From: Astropecten irregularis | Lineage: Eukaryota; Echinodermata; Asteroidea; Paxillosida; Astropectinidae | DNA length: 64,000 bases | Assembly (NCBI GenBank): GCA_963971285.1 | Contig: OZ020244.1 | Span: 19,468,001-19,532,000 of the forward strand | Direction: 5' to 3' | In this document: positions 45,401 to 57,400 of the stretch, one piece after another | Numbering within the stretch: position 1 is the stretch's first letter | How the letters are laid out: every line of letters starts with the position of its first letter | The notes under the pieces: model-generated | The model's input: the letters and a program-made list of their open reading frames with translations, nothing else | What the model was told of the DNA's origin: nothing | Databases searched by the model: none | Program-made: the position numbers and the translations under genes

Positions 45401-48400
45401 CCCAACGGCAACCTGGTTGCAAAGCTGGCCACTCAGGAACCTGCTGCCACACGTGAGATGTCATTGCAGTTGTCTTTACATACCGAAATAGAACTCTGAA
45501 CAGATTTACCTATAATTTACAGGGTATAAAGATGGTGATGGTAGAAACATACCCTTCAAATTGTTCTGCCTGAAATTCTTTATTTTTCGGAAAAGAGTAA
45601 AAGCAATTGAACAAAAACAATTTTGATCTTCGAAAGATCAAAAGGCCTGCGAAAAGATTTTAAAATAGCATTTTTCACTGTTTTCTGAAAAAGTGGGCAT
45701 TGTATGGGACTGGGAATTTCACAGATTGTACTGTATGTTTCTTGATATTTTTGCTCATGAATCTGTATTTCATCTGCAACCAGAGTATGAAATTACCTTT
45801 AAATTCAACTGAGGTTTTCTTTCATCTTTGCACTGACTTAATTTCGAGAAAAAATGATTGAAACTGCATATATTATGAAAGCCTCTGTTAGCCATTGATA
45901 ATCAGAAAATGCTTTATTTGAATGATTTATTATTTGACAGGCGGGATCAATTCACTGAAATATGCACTATTTTGCTTCTTCTTAATCAGCACAGCGACAA
46001 CCCAACATCAGTGACCAGGACCACACCAGGCCATCAGTGAGTATGGGAAGCCATGACCAACCCCGCCATGATGACCAGGAGAACCAGCCAGGACTCCCCG
46101 AGCAGCCATTGCCGCCATCCCTGGAGGACATCCTTCGTCAGCGGCCGGCTCCTCCCCATCCCTCCTCAAGCCGCCACACGTGGGGCCGGGGCAACGTCCT
46201 GAGCTCCGAAGAGCCCTCCAGCGGAGAAACAGGAGACGAAGAGCCCATGGAGGTGGGCGGGGAAGCGAGGATTCACGCCGACGGAGGGGGAGCATTGGAG
46301 GAGATGATCGGTGCATTAGATGAGATGGAAGAGGATGATGAGGCTGGATTGGGTGGTGCTGAGCAGGACATGCTCTGGGGAGCACCTGCACCTGAACGGC
46401 ACTTTATAGCAGGTCAGCTAACTATCATACCCTCATAGGAATGTTGTATGGCAGTCACTATTGCTAAGAGTTTGCACTGGGATGAGAGTAATATCAGTGA
46501 TAGCTTGGTGATCTCTTTGATGGGACATTTAGTCTTAGGAGGTTGTTTAGATATCACTCTCACTTCAACAAGAAGAATCATTACATTGAAGCCTTGACAA
46601 AGGGGCATTTATTGAATGAGTAGGCTACACTGAGTGAGCAAGGTTTAAAGGGAGCATATAGGATTTTTAAAAAACAATCTTTTTAAAAGACACTAAATCT
46701 TGATTTGATTGAAAAACCCAGCATCTGATGAACCAAGATTTCCCATGGTGACTGTTTGCACTGTTTACGAATTGTTGAGTCCATTTTCTGTCTCAAACTC
46801 AATTAATATTTTTTGGAGGCCTTGCAAATCCTATATGCTCTCTTTAAGTGATTGAAGCTTTACAGGTCATGTAAGACAATGTGTTGTTGTTTTTTTAAGC
46901 AAAGTGTCTTGCTCAAGAATGCAAGTACTCATAGCTGAACTTGAACTCGCCATCGGTAAGAATCAACCACATGACCTTGCGCTTTGATACACCTGGAATC
47001 TATTTCATGGAATCCGTAAGCAAGACCTTTCGGTTAGCGAAGAATTTCTAGGGTAACCGTGATCATTTTCTGCTAACGCGTTTCGTATGCATTCTGCAAA
47101 AATTCCTTCCTTACCGTTACCAAAAAGGAAACTCTTCCGTGAAATACGCTGACCGTAACCAAAAAATTCTGCTACCGTAAGCAAAGAATTTTTGCTAACG
47201 GTAACGGATTCCATGAAATTGGGCCCTGGCCAACCCAGCCACCGCACTCCAGCTTTATAATATGAAGTCAGAGGTCGATTTCACCAAACTTATCGTAACT
47301 TTTAGGACTAATGATGCATTGCAGTCCTACTGGGTTATCCTTTGTAACTCGAGTTATGATCGATCGCAGGGTTTTGTGAAATTGACCCCAGGGGCCGATT
47401 TCACAAACGCTTTGCTATCATCGCTAAAGCCCAAATCCATCGCTTAACGGAAAATCGATCGCTACTTTGCGTAGCAATCTTTAGTGAAAACGACTCCGGG
47501 ACTGTTTTGACCTCTGCAACCTGGAAGAATCTTCAATCCTACAAAACTGATTGAAAACATGAGTGGATTGAATTGAGCTGAATCATCCTAATAGGTGAAA
47601 AGCAACATGAAATGTTGTCATACTTTGAGGCTTGGAGTTTTCTTAAACACATAAAAATGTCCACTTGCAGGCAGGCGACAGCACGCCTGGGGAGATGGCA
47701 ACCGTCTCATGGACGGCAGGCGACCTCTCAATTTTGACTACGGATTTGCCCAGGGGAATGAGAGGCAGGATGGGGTGGAGGTACCCAGCCCACAGAGGGC
47801 CGGTAAGCATAAACAGACTCATCTATAATGCTGCTCTGCTGCCTAGATGAGTAAGCTATCTTCACTTGTCAGTTTGTCTCATTTTAGCCCTTTGAGAAAG
47901 ATCCCTGTAGGATTCGAAATGGTCAGGCTCTCTTCACTGTGATCATTTGATATATTTCAGGTCATCATTCTGGCTGATGAGCAGGGGCCAATTTCATGGA
48001 GCTGCTAAGCACAAAAATTTACTTAGCACAAAAATGTCTTGCCAAATAAAACCAACCACTGTTAAAAATTTAATTTGATGTTCATGGTCAACGAACAACG
48101 GCCAAAGAACAATTACAAGTGACACACAACACATGAACATTTGGTTGTCAACCCTGTTTTTATTAAGACGGAAATGTCATGCTTAACCAATTTTTGTGCT
48201 AAGGAGCGCCGTGAAATTGGCCCCAGTTTGCAGCAGTGTAATACTTGTATTCACCTTCATTTGTCAGTATTATGTTTTGGTTGGTGGTTTGTTCCACACA
48301 GCTGCAGCAGCGCTGTCTCGACTTGCCGCTGCTCCCGTGTCTCGAGTGCAGGCTCCGGTCTTCACCAGCGACAAGCCCATCACGGCCCTGCAGGACCTGT

Positions 48401-51400
48401 GCCTTCGCTGCGTCAGCAAGCGTATCGAGGGACGCAGCCCCCAGCCCATCACAACCCTGGATGCCCTGCCTCCTCAAGTAGCCAACCGGTTGGTGGAAGA
48501 ACTGAAGAAGTCGGGGACTCTGCGACCCAAGACGTTGAATCTGTTCTTGCCCTGGTGAGTGTATGAAAAAATAAAAAGAGAAGAATCATTTCAAAACCAT
48601 CAAGAATTCTATACCAGTGGCAGTTTTTCCCAAGAAGCTCTGCAGGTGCCGTCCAGTACCAGGGGCCAATTTCATAGAGCTGCTTAGCACAAAAAATTGC
48701 TTAGCGCAAGACTAGCTTGCCCAATAAAACAAACCACCATTGAAAATTCCATTGATATTCATGGTCAGCGAACAACAGCCAAAGACCAATTGCAAGTGAT
48801 ACACAACACATGGAAGTTTGTTTGTTAATCCACTTTTTACTAAAGACACAAATGTCATGCTTAGCGAATTTTGTGTAAGCAGCTCTATGAAATTTGCCCC
48901 TGATGTTGTCATCATAAGATATACATGTACTATCTTAGGAAGTTGGCATCCTACTCTCAAGATGTCACTACCTGAGATAAACTGTCATATGATGACAACA
49001 TCGTAGTTTTTGGATACCGTAATCCTAGATCATTATCACAGATTGTCGACAACTTACATTTAGATTGCCATTACCCTGACCTCAGTAACCTTTGTGTCTT
49101 TGGGTTTATAGTCAGATTGTGGCAGGCTCAAAACATGAGACATTTGCAATCAGTCTGTGCCTATCCGATGTGCCTCTCACGTATTGGAGAGTCTGACCTT
49201 AACTCGCTAGAAATCATTCATCTGAGGAGTTGGTTCTTGTCTGTTACCACAGCCATCTGCAACACCTAAGCCTGGACTGTTACAAGTACACCACCAATGA
49301 GCTGCTGCAGACAGCAAGACTTCACGTGCACATCACAAGGCTGAGTCTGAGTGCTTGCCCCTTGCTGACTGATCAGGCATTCGTCTCTATCAGTAGTAAG
49401 TACACCCCACGGCAGTGATGCATGTCGTCCATGAACGTCACAGGAAAATCCTTCATAGTGATATGTGCCGTCTTGGTCATGGGAACCAAACTTGTTTATT
49501 TTCAACAATTGCTCAGAGTTAATGGGGCCTGGGGTCGATTTCACAAAGCCTTTCGATCAATCGTAATTCGAGTTATGAAGGATAACTCATTGTATCCCAT
49601 GTAGGACTGCAATGCATCAGAAGTCCCATTGATATTAAGCCACGATGAGTTTGGTGAAATCGACCCCAGGATCTTTTTCAAATGCTTGAACAAAATAAAA
49701 AATGAAATCATCAATTGTTCACTTGTGCGACTGAGCGTGTTCCTCAAAATGTGGGCTGTATATTGCAAAGGGTGTATCTTTGGCACCGTGAGTAAAATGG
49801 AGGCTTTATGGAAATACTGTATTAGGATTTGAAGTTTTGCATGGTGGAGGGACTAGAACTAGGTAAGGCTTGCGGAGACACCATGTTTACTCTTTTCAGA
49901 AGGTGTGTGGTTCTGAGAAGGGCCAGTGGGAGAAATATCTCAACGTTTCGGTCAGTGTGCTCTGGCTCCGCAAGCCTTACCTAGTCATGGAAATATTAAT
50001 GACCTAAATGTCCCTAGTTATTGCCTTGGTTCCCCTTCAAGTATTCCAGTTGTCATTTAGCTTCCATGGAAATCCCCTTTAATAACAAGGTGTAAAACTG
50101 CCCCACCTGATTACCAACAAAGTTCAAGACCCATGCATGATGCTTCCTATAGGATAAAGAGGCGACAACAGTAGGATATCTGTACCCCAATACCAAGATA
50201 TTATTTGACTACACAAAGTGTACCCGATGTCCAGCCAAGCAGTGAAGTAACCCTGGAATTCCCAGGGCCCGATTTCATGTTACAGCCTATTTTTGTGCTA
50301 ACGGGCACTGCTACGCGTGAAATCTATTTCATGGAATCCGTAAGCAATTAATCCGTGATTATTTTCTGCTAATGCGCTGTCGTATGCATTCTGCTGAAAT
50401 TCCTTGCTTACCGTTACCAAAAAGAAAACTCTTCCGTGAAATACTTATCGTAACCCAAACAATTCTGCTACCGTAAGCATAGAATTTTTGGTAACGGTAA
50501 CGGATTCCATGAAATTGGGCCCAGATTACAGCTGCAGCCAGCAACTGTATATTCAATCACCATACATAGAGTACAAAGACATTTTCACTTTTGTGATGTC
50601 ATACGATTTTTGGTTTTGTAACAGGTTTGAAGAAGCTGCAGTATCTGAACGTGAGCAATAATAAACAGCTGACCGATGGAATCCTACACTCAATCAAAGG
50701 TGAAGTATTTCCCTGGACTCATTAGATATACAGTCATAGAAACTAATTCTTGTTTTGGGCATTTCCAAGGTTTGGGGACATTTTGTAACGTAAGTGACCT
50801 CTTTTTCGCATATTCGCATCCATTTTTAAGGAACCACAAGTGGTATATACTTGCTGATTCCAATATTCAGACATTTTTAGATTGGAGTCTTTCAAGAATG
50901 ATTGATCAAGGAGTAGGTCATAACCGTCAAAGTCACTTAACAGTCTTAAGTCTTGGCCTCAGTAAATCTCCACGCTGACTGTCCTTGTCAACTAGAGGCC
51001 TTTTCACACTATCTCCTTTTGATCCGTGTTGAAACCAACCTGGATCAACCCCGGTTCAGCCCGGCAAGTTTTTGAACCGGATCAAAGAGACGCAACATTC
51101 ACACTACGTTTATGGTGAACTGGCTCATACAACCCAGATCACGCCGCAAAGTGCAGTTTGGAACCGGGTTGAGATTTTCATCCCTGCTCCCTACCAGGGT
51201 TGATTTCGATCCGGCTAGGCCGTCCTACCAGGTGTGAAAAGAGTTGAAAAAATCTTGGGGTTCGATCCAGTTCCAACCTCAAGATTTTGGATAGTGTCAA
51301 AACCCCTTAGGGCTTAGCTATCAGTCACCAGTACTAAATACATCTGTATTCCTTTACCTTTTGTCATCAGACTTGTCCAACTTGGTGACCCTGGTCTTGG

Positions 51401-54400
51401 AAGACACGTCTGTGAGTGACACCGGGGTCCATGTCCTGTCCTCATCAACCATGGGGCAGCTCTCACATCTGAGTCTCAACAGGACCAACGTATCGGATAA
51501 GATGCTTCCGTACCTTGCAGGTATTAAGCTGTCTGTGTTACTGCATATGATAGATTGTTATTCGAGTCCTCAGTCATGTATGAGTGACAAGACTGAGTTG
51601 CAATCGTGGCCGCATTCAGTCTAGGTTCAGACTTTTGCATAACCTTTCTAGATTAAGATTAATTTTAGAAAACTTCTGAGGTGAATAAATCTTTTTTCTG
51701 GAATTGCTAAAAACAAAACATTTTTGGACTTCTGACTTAAAAAAAAAATTCATCCTGACCATTTTGAAAGAAATGTCATTGACGTATATGATAAAAAGAA
51801 TCTTTCTTTTAATGTCAATCACAGAGTCTTTCTGAATGGAAAATTATTTGGGATAATTAATACACCATTCTTATGTATCTTCAGAGGTTAAAAAGAATTA
51901 TCAGTTATGCTGAGATTTAAGGTTATTTCATACTTAAGTTTTTGTCAAAGAAATGCAGATTCATGAGCAAAACTATCAGGGAAGATACATTAACAGTGAA
52001 ACAGTCATCTGTGAAATTTCAAATCCCACACGGTGCCTACCAGTACTTTTTGAGAAAACAGTGAAAAATGCTCACGGTATTTTCAAATCTATTCACAGGA
52101 GTTGTTATCGCCCTGATATCAAAACTGTTTTTGGTCATTGGTTTTTCTCTTTTCTGGATAAATACAGCATTTCAGGCAGAACAATTTTAACAGTATGTTT
52201 CTACCATCACCATCTTAATACCCTGTAAGTCATAGGTTAATCTGTGAAGATTTCTATTTTGGTATGCAACCAAAGTATGATAGTACCTTTAATGGAAACA
52301 TGCTGAAATCCTAGCCCAAATCAGATTTGTGTCTTGTTATTCAAGAATTTCTTTCCTCGAAAATGCCTGAGTTATCCATGTACAGCTAGAAACTGTTTTT
52401 TTTTTGTGGTTTTATTTCAGTGTTTTATAATTTGAAGAGCCTTGGAGTGGAACAGACCAAGGTGAGACATGAAAGTAGAATGGATTGTACAAAGTAAACA
52501 ACAAGCTAAACTTACTACAGTCGACTCCCGTTACTACGAGCTCGGAAATAACGACAACCCGGATTTAGCGAGCATATTTCCCCAGTCCCGATCAATTTGT
52601 GCACATTACTATGGGGAAATATTTGGTTATTAAGAGCATGGGCATTACGAGATTCCGGGTATAACAACGAATTTGGCTGACCAAATGCGAGCAAAAACAT
52701 TGTTCTCAATCCATTTACAACGACATCTTTTCAAACCTTTTGTCGGCGATCTTTCAAGTTCCAATTCTGGCGACAGCTTCATCACGAGTGTGCCGATCTT
52801 AAATCTATTCAATGGGATGGCGTGAATTAGCGAACACAGAGCCATGCGTGTCAAGTCTCTAATCCCCCCGCTGCGGTTTCCTTAGCCTGACTAGGTTCAT
52901 GACTGCGGCACCATGCTGCTGAGTAGGCATTGTAAACGGACAATAGGGGCGCCCAGGAGATAATCAGTGTAACTTAGCTTTGTAAGAAGAGATTTAAAAA
53001 GTATTGCCGCTGGAACATCAGCAGCAGTGGGGTGTAATTGCTCCAAATTGTCGTCCGTTGTGGTAATTAAAAATATATTTAAAAATCGCACCCTGTCTTT
53101 TGAAAAAGGGTGATCGATAAAATGTTCAGCAGACGTCGCACGGTAGGCCTAATTAAGGGTCATCTGCGGTTGGCTGGGGGATCGCGGACATCTTTAACGC
53201 CGATGAAACTGATCTGTTTTATCGCCTGACCCCCGATAAAACCATGGCTTGTAAGGGAGAGCAGTGCCATGCTGGTAAAAAAAAAACCGGTTTAATAAAT
53301 AATTGAACTATCCCACAGAAATCATGTGACGCCAAAAATAATAATAAATAGTCAGAAGCGTAAAAAATAATATTCCCCTTTTTAATGTAATATTATAGCG
53401 CCCTCTCTTGACTTATATTATAACAAATTAAAAAACGGAAGCGAAGTCACCCGGCACGATTTGTGCGAGTATTAAAAGACTTTAGAGGATGTGTGGTCCT
53501 GAGAAGGACCGATGGGAGTAAGTTCTTGACGTTTCGACCAGTGTGCTCTGGTTGTCCTCAGGAGAGAGAGAGTTCGACAGAGCACACTGGTCGAAACGTA
53601 GAGTTTTTTCTTACTCTCATCGGTCCTTCTCAGGACCACACACCTTCCAAGAAGAGTGTCATACATGGTGTCTCCGCAAGTCTTACCCAATTCTAGTCTC
53701 TCCACCATGCAAAACTTCAAATCCTTCTTAATTTCTACTTCGTTTTCCCAAGGTGTCGAGACTGGAAGGTATTGAGAACCTAGTGAGTCTGCACTCTCTA
53801 AACATTGCCAGGAACGGTATCGCTGGTCCTGCACTGGAACGGCTTGGTCGTCTGCCTGAACTGACAGCTCTCAATGTGATGATGTTACAAGGCCTGTCTG
53901 GGGATGAGGTGCTACACCGCCTGCAAGGTTGGTGTCTAATAAGTCTCATCCCTCCTTGGGGAGTCAGGTTGGCGTAGCTGTTCTTTCCTCGCCTTTCCCT
54001 CTGGCGGACCAGGTTCAAGTCCGGCTCGGTCCACAAGTGGATTGGGTTTTCAGTCCCTACCTGATTCTGTGGGTTTTACCCAGAATATTACTCTGGGGTT
54101 TTCCTCCCACCTCTAAAACTGTATCTTGTTCTCATCATCTTTACATAAAAGGTTTCATCAGGCTTTTGAGTTACAGTGCCTAGGGTGCTTTTGAGGAATC
54201 CTTGGTTTCATTACCAGAAATAAATAAATAAGATGTGGACACAATTTTGTTGGATGACACAGTATGAGGTTGGTGGGGTAATGTGTCACAAGGTGACAAA
54301 CACGTACCCACTGAAGTGTGCAGGGTCATTCCACTCGGTTGGAACACATTGACAATCACTCTTCAAATTGATATTGTTTCTCTCTATGCACCTTAATCCT

Positions 54401-57400
54401 TCCGCCCGGGAAGCTGCTACAGCAGTTCACCTCACGGCCTCAGAATATTCATGATTGCTTTGTTTTTTTCCATTGAAATGCATTGAATGGGGGAACTGTC
54501 TGGAACAAGAGGTTCTGTGAACATTGATTGTCCCAAAAAACTCTCATTGTGGTATATTTTCGAGCAAGATCAACATTTTTCGAGCAGACCGCAATCTCTG
54601 CGAGCTCTGAACACAGATGCATGACATTGATTACGTCCACCTGGAATTCAGGCTATTCTTCTGCGGTATTCAACCACTGTGTGTACGCATTGTTTACACT
54701 GAGCTCCCTGCACATATACCGGGGGGTAGCCTGGCCAGATGACCACTATTTGACCTGTGGCTGATGGTGAGGCTACTAAAAACAGAGCCCCAAAAAAGCC
54801 CCGGGCTGAAGGGGTTGAACAGTCTTAATTAAGAATTATTATAAAGCAACATACAATAAAACATCTTTACAACTATTTCTAATTTGCACATTGATGAATT
54901 ACTTTGGCATGATGATTCTTATTCAAATTCCTGCAGTGTTTCTATACAGCAATGAACTTCTTGCAATGATTTTTGTTGTTCTTTTGTGTACACATACCTT
55001 CTCAGTCACAGATTTATGTCCCCTATTTCCCTGGTCACTCTGTCCCCCTTTGTTCTGATTCTCTCATCCATTTCATGTATCTTCACCTGCATGTTCTTGT
55101 ACTCTTGTAGCCTTTGACAAAGATCCTGCTAGCCTCGTAACGCTTCAGACAATCCTAACTCTAAGCATTTTGTATATTTCAGGTCATTATTTTGGTTGAT
55201 GAGCAGTTTGCAGCAGTTTATTACTTGCACAGTTGTTTTCACTGTTTCTTGGATAATTTTATGTTCTGAAAGCTGTGTGTTTGTTGTTCGTATCCAGGCT
55301 TGGAACTGAAGCAGCTGCAGTTGCCAGACAGACATACAACGACAGATAGTGGATTGTGCTGCATTGCAGGTAATATGGCATTTATATAGCAATCTTACAC
55401 ACAAGATGGGTATGACAATGCTGTACACTTTTTACATTCCTGAAACAATCTCAGCTCCCTGGGGAGTATACCCAGTACAGCCTTGTGCTACCATAAGGTG
55501 CACAGAGGCTAATCAAACCACAAAGCCATCTCTACCCTCGCAGGTACCCATTTACACCTGGGTGAAGAGGAGCAATATGTTATAAAGCGTCTTGCCCAAG
55601 GACGCAAGCACCATTAGCCCATGGCTGGATTCGAACCCACAATCTGTAGATTGACCACAAGATCTTGAGTACGACACGCCAGACCACTCGGCCACGGCAC
55701 CCCACATAAACATCACTCATCTCTTGAGGGTCCGTGGCTAATGGATAATCGCTGTATTGTTTGCGTTGGGCAGGTTTTTAGTCATGCTCAAGATCTTATG
55801 TACAATTCCAGGCAGATCGTGAGTCCAAGCCTGGCGGTAGGGACAGCAATGCCTGCATCCATAATGAAATAGGCATGCTGTCATTTGCATTTTTAATTCG
55901 CTAAAATCACTGTTTTATCCCTATCGGTTTTAACCATTTGTGTCTGGACGCTCTAAAATGGTTTTATATTTAAAACTGTTTTATCTGCCGCTAAAACTGG
56001 AAGTTAAAACTGCCTGGGAGGAGGGTTTAGCGCTTAAAACCGATCAAGTTTACTGCTTAAACGCTGTTGGGACAGAATAACTTTCCAACATCCTGTTTCA
56101 GCGCAGCAAATCCTGGCAGCTGGTTACGTAACACCTGTTGTGGCGCGCTTGTTTATATCCAGCACACAGATCAATCCGCGCGCTTTATTTTATAACTGGA
56201 AGCAAATAAAACCGTTTTAACTGCTTTAATTAAAGCAAATTAAAATGGTTTTAACTGCAAACAGTAAAACGCTGTATGGACGCAACGACTTACCCCCTGC
56301 GGTTGCCGGGCGGTTTAACTCAATTGGTTTTAAATAAAAGGCTGTCTGAACGTACCCATGGGCAGTTCTATGAAAGCCAGTCCAAATGTTTGATCGCGGT
56401 GCTCATACCCCTAGCCTTGGTCAAGGCATTCGTCATTAGTCATACTGCGTGCATTGGTCTCCAGCTCCAGCTCCAGCTGTCCTAGTTCTTGACTCTGATC
56501 TTGTCTCTATTTAACTATTGTCTTGGCTTCCTTTTGTTTTCAGGAATGCCACTAGTCGCGTTAGATCTGTCCGATTACATCCACATCACCGATCAAGGCA
56601 TCCATCACATTGCCGATATGACAAGGTAACGTACTACCCCTTCTTTCCTTTATTTGTTTATACGTCTTTAATAATGGCCTTCATGTAGTCTTGCAGCTTT
56701 CCTGCAAGTACCAGCTGACCAGGGTTCGATTTCACAAAGCCCTATGATCGATCGAAATTCAAGTTACAAAGGATAACCCATTGCATCCTATGTAGGCCGG
56801 CTGCAATGCATCATAAGTCCTACGATTGATAGTAAGTTTGGTGAAATCGACCCCAGGCCTGTTTAGGCAAACAGAGTACCGGTAGTAATGTGGGGGGTTG
56901 GTTTTTCAGAGAGAAGGGGTGGCATTGAGTGACTCGTCCGCAGCCCACTGATTACGGCATTGTGAACGCGAATCCCGACCTATATGATATAACGGACATC
57001 ACAGCATCCAGTTCTTCAGCGGCCTGAAGAAGGCTAGCAGTACCAGCACCCGAAACATCGTTACCAGCAACACAACATCGCGTGACTTTGATCACCTTTC
57101 TGCTTATCTGTATCTACCGCGATGAACAACCATTTCCTTTCTGTTGATTGCTTATCTTGTTATTATCTTATTTTCTTCTAGTCTCACCAAGTTGTCGCTC
57201 AACAATACCAAGATAACGGACCTTGCCCTGACGTACATCCAAGGTAGGATTTGGAACAGATCTTAGAGGGCCCTCTCTGAATCTGAGAAAGATTGTTATG
57301 CATGGAATCTTGGAAGATGTTGATAAAAGAGGAAAGCAATCCTCAGAACTATTTTATCTTTGATGAAAGACATTTCAGAAATACGACTTCAAACTGCAGA

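Larger units (their letters stand above)
46993..50523. repeat. Cluster of foldback hairpins in introns 8-11
   Basis: Separate copies: 46993-47226 and 50263-50523 (GGGCCCAATTTCATGGAATC family), 47392-47490 (GGGGCCGATTTCACAAACGC, partial), 47983-48225 and 48661-48901 (GGGGCCAATTTCATxxAGCT family), 49530-49669 (GGGGTCGATTTCACAAAG family). Each has complementary ends, most about 140-260 bases. Remaining sequence between them in these introns shows nothing recognisable. Confidence 0.7.

Noticed and set aside
46008..46391. 127-codon minus-strand ORF with many Pro and Arg
   Set aside because: Lies opposite exon 8 of the UBA/UBX/LRR gene, whose plus frame continues across both introns; the minus ORF is its shadow.
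55430..55703. Functional tRNA-Ser/Leu gene
   Set aside because: Second copy at 61030-61303 with the same long non-tRNA tail, and unpaired acceptor ends; a SINE.
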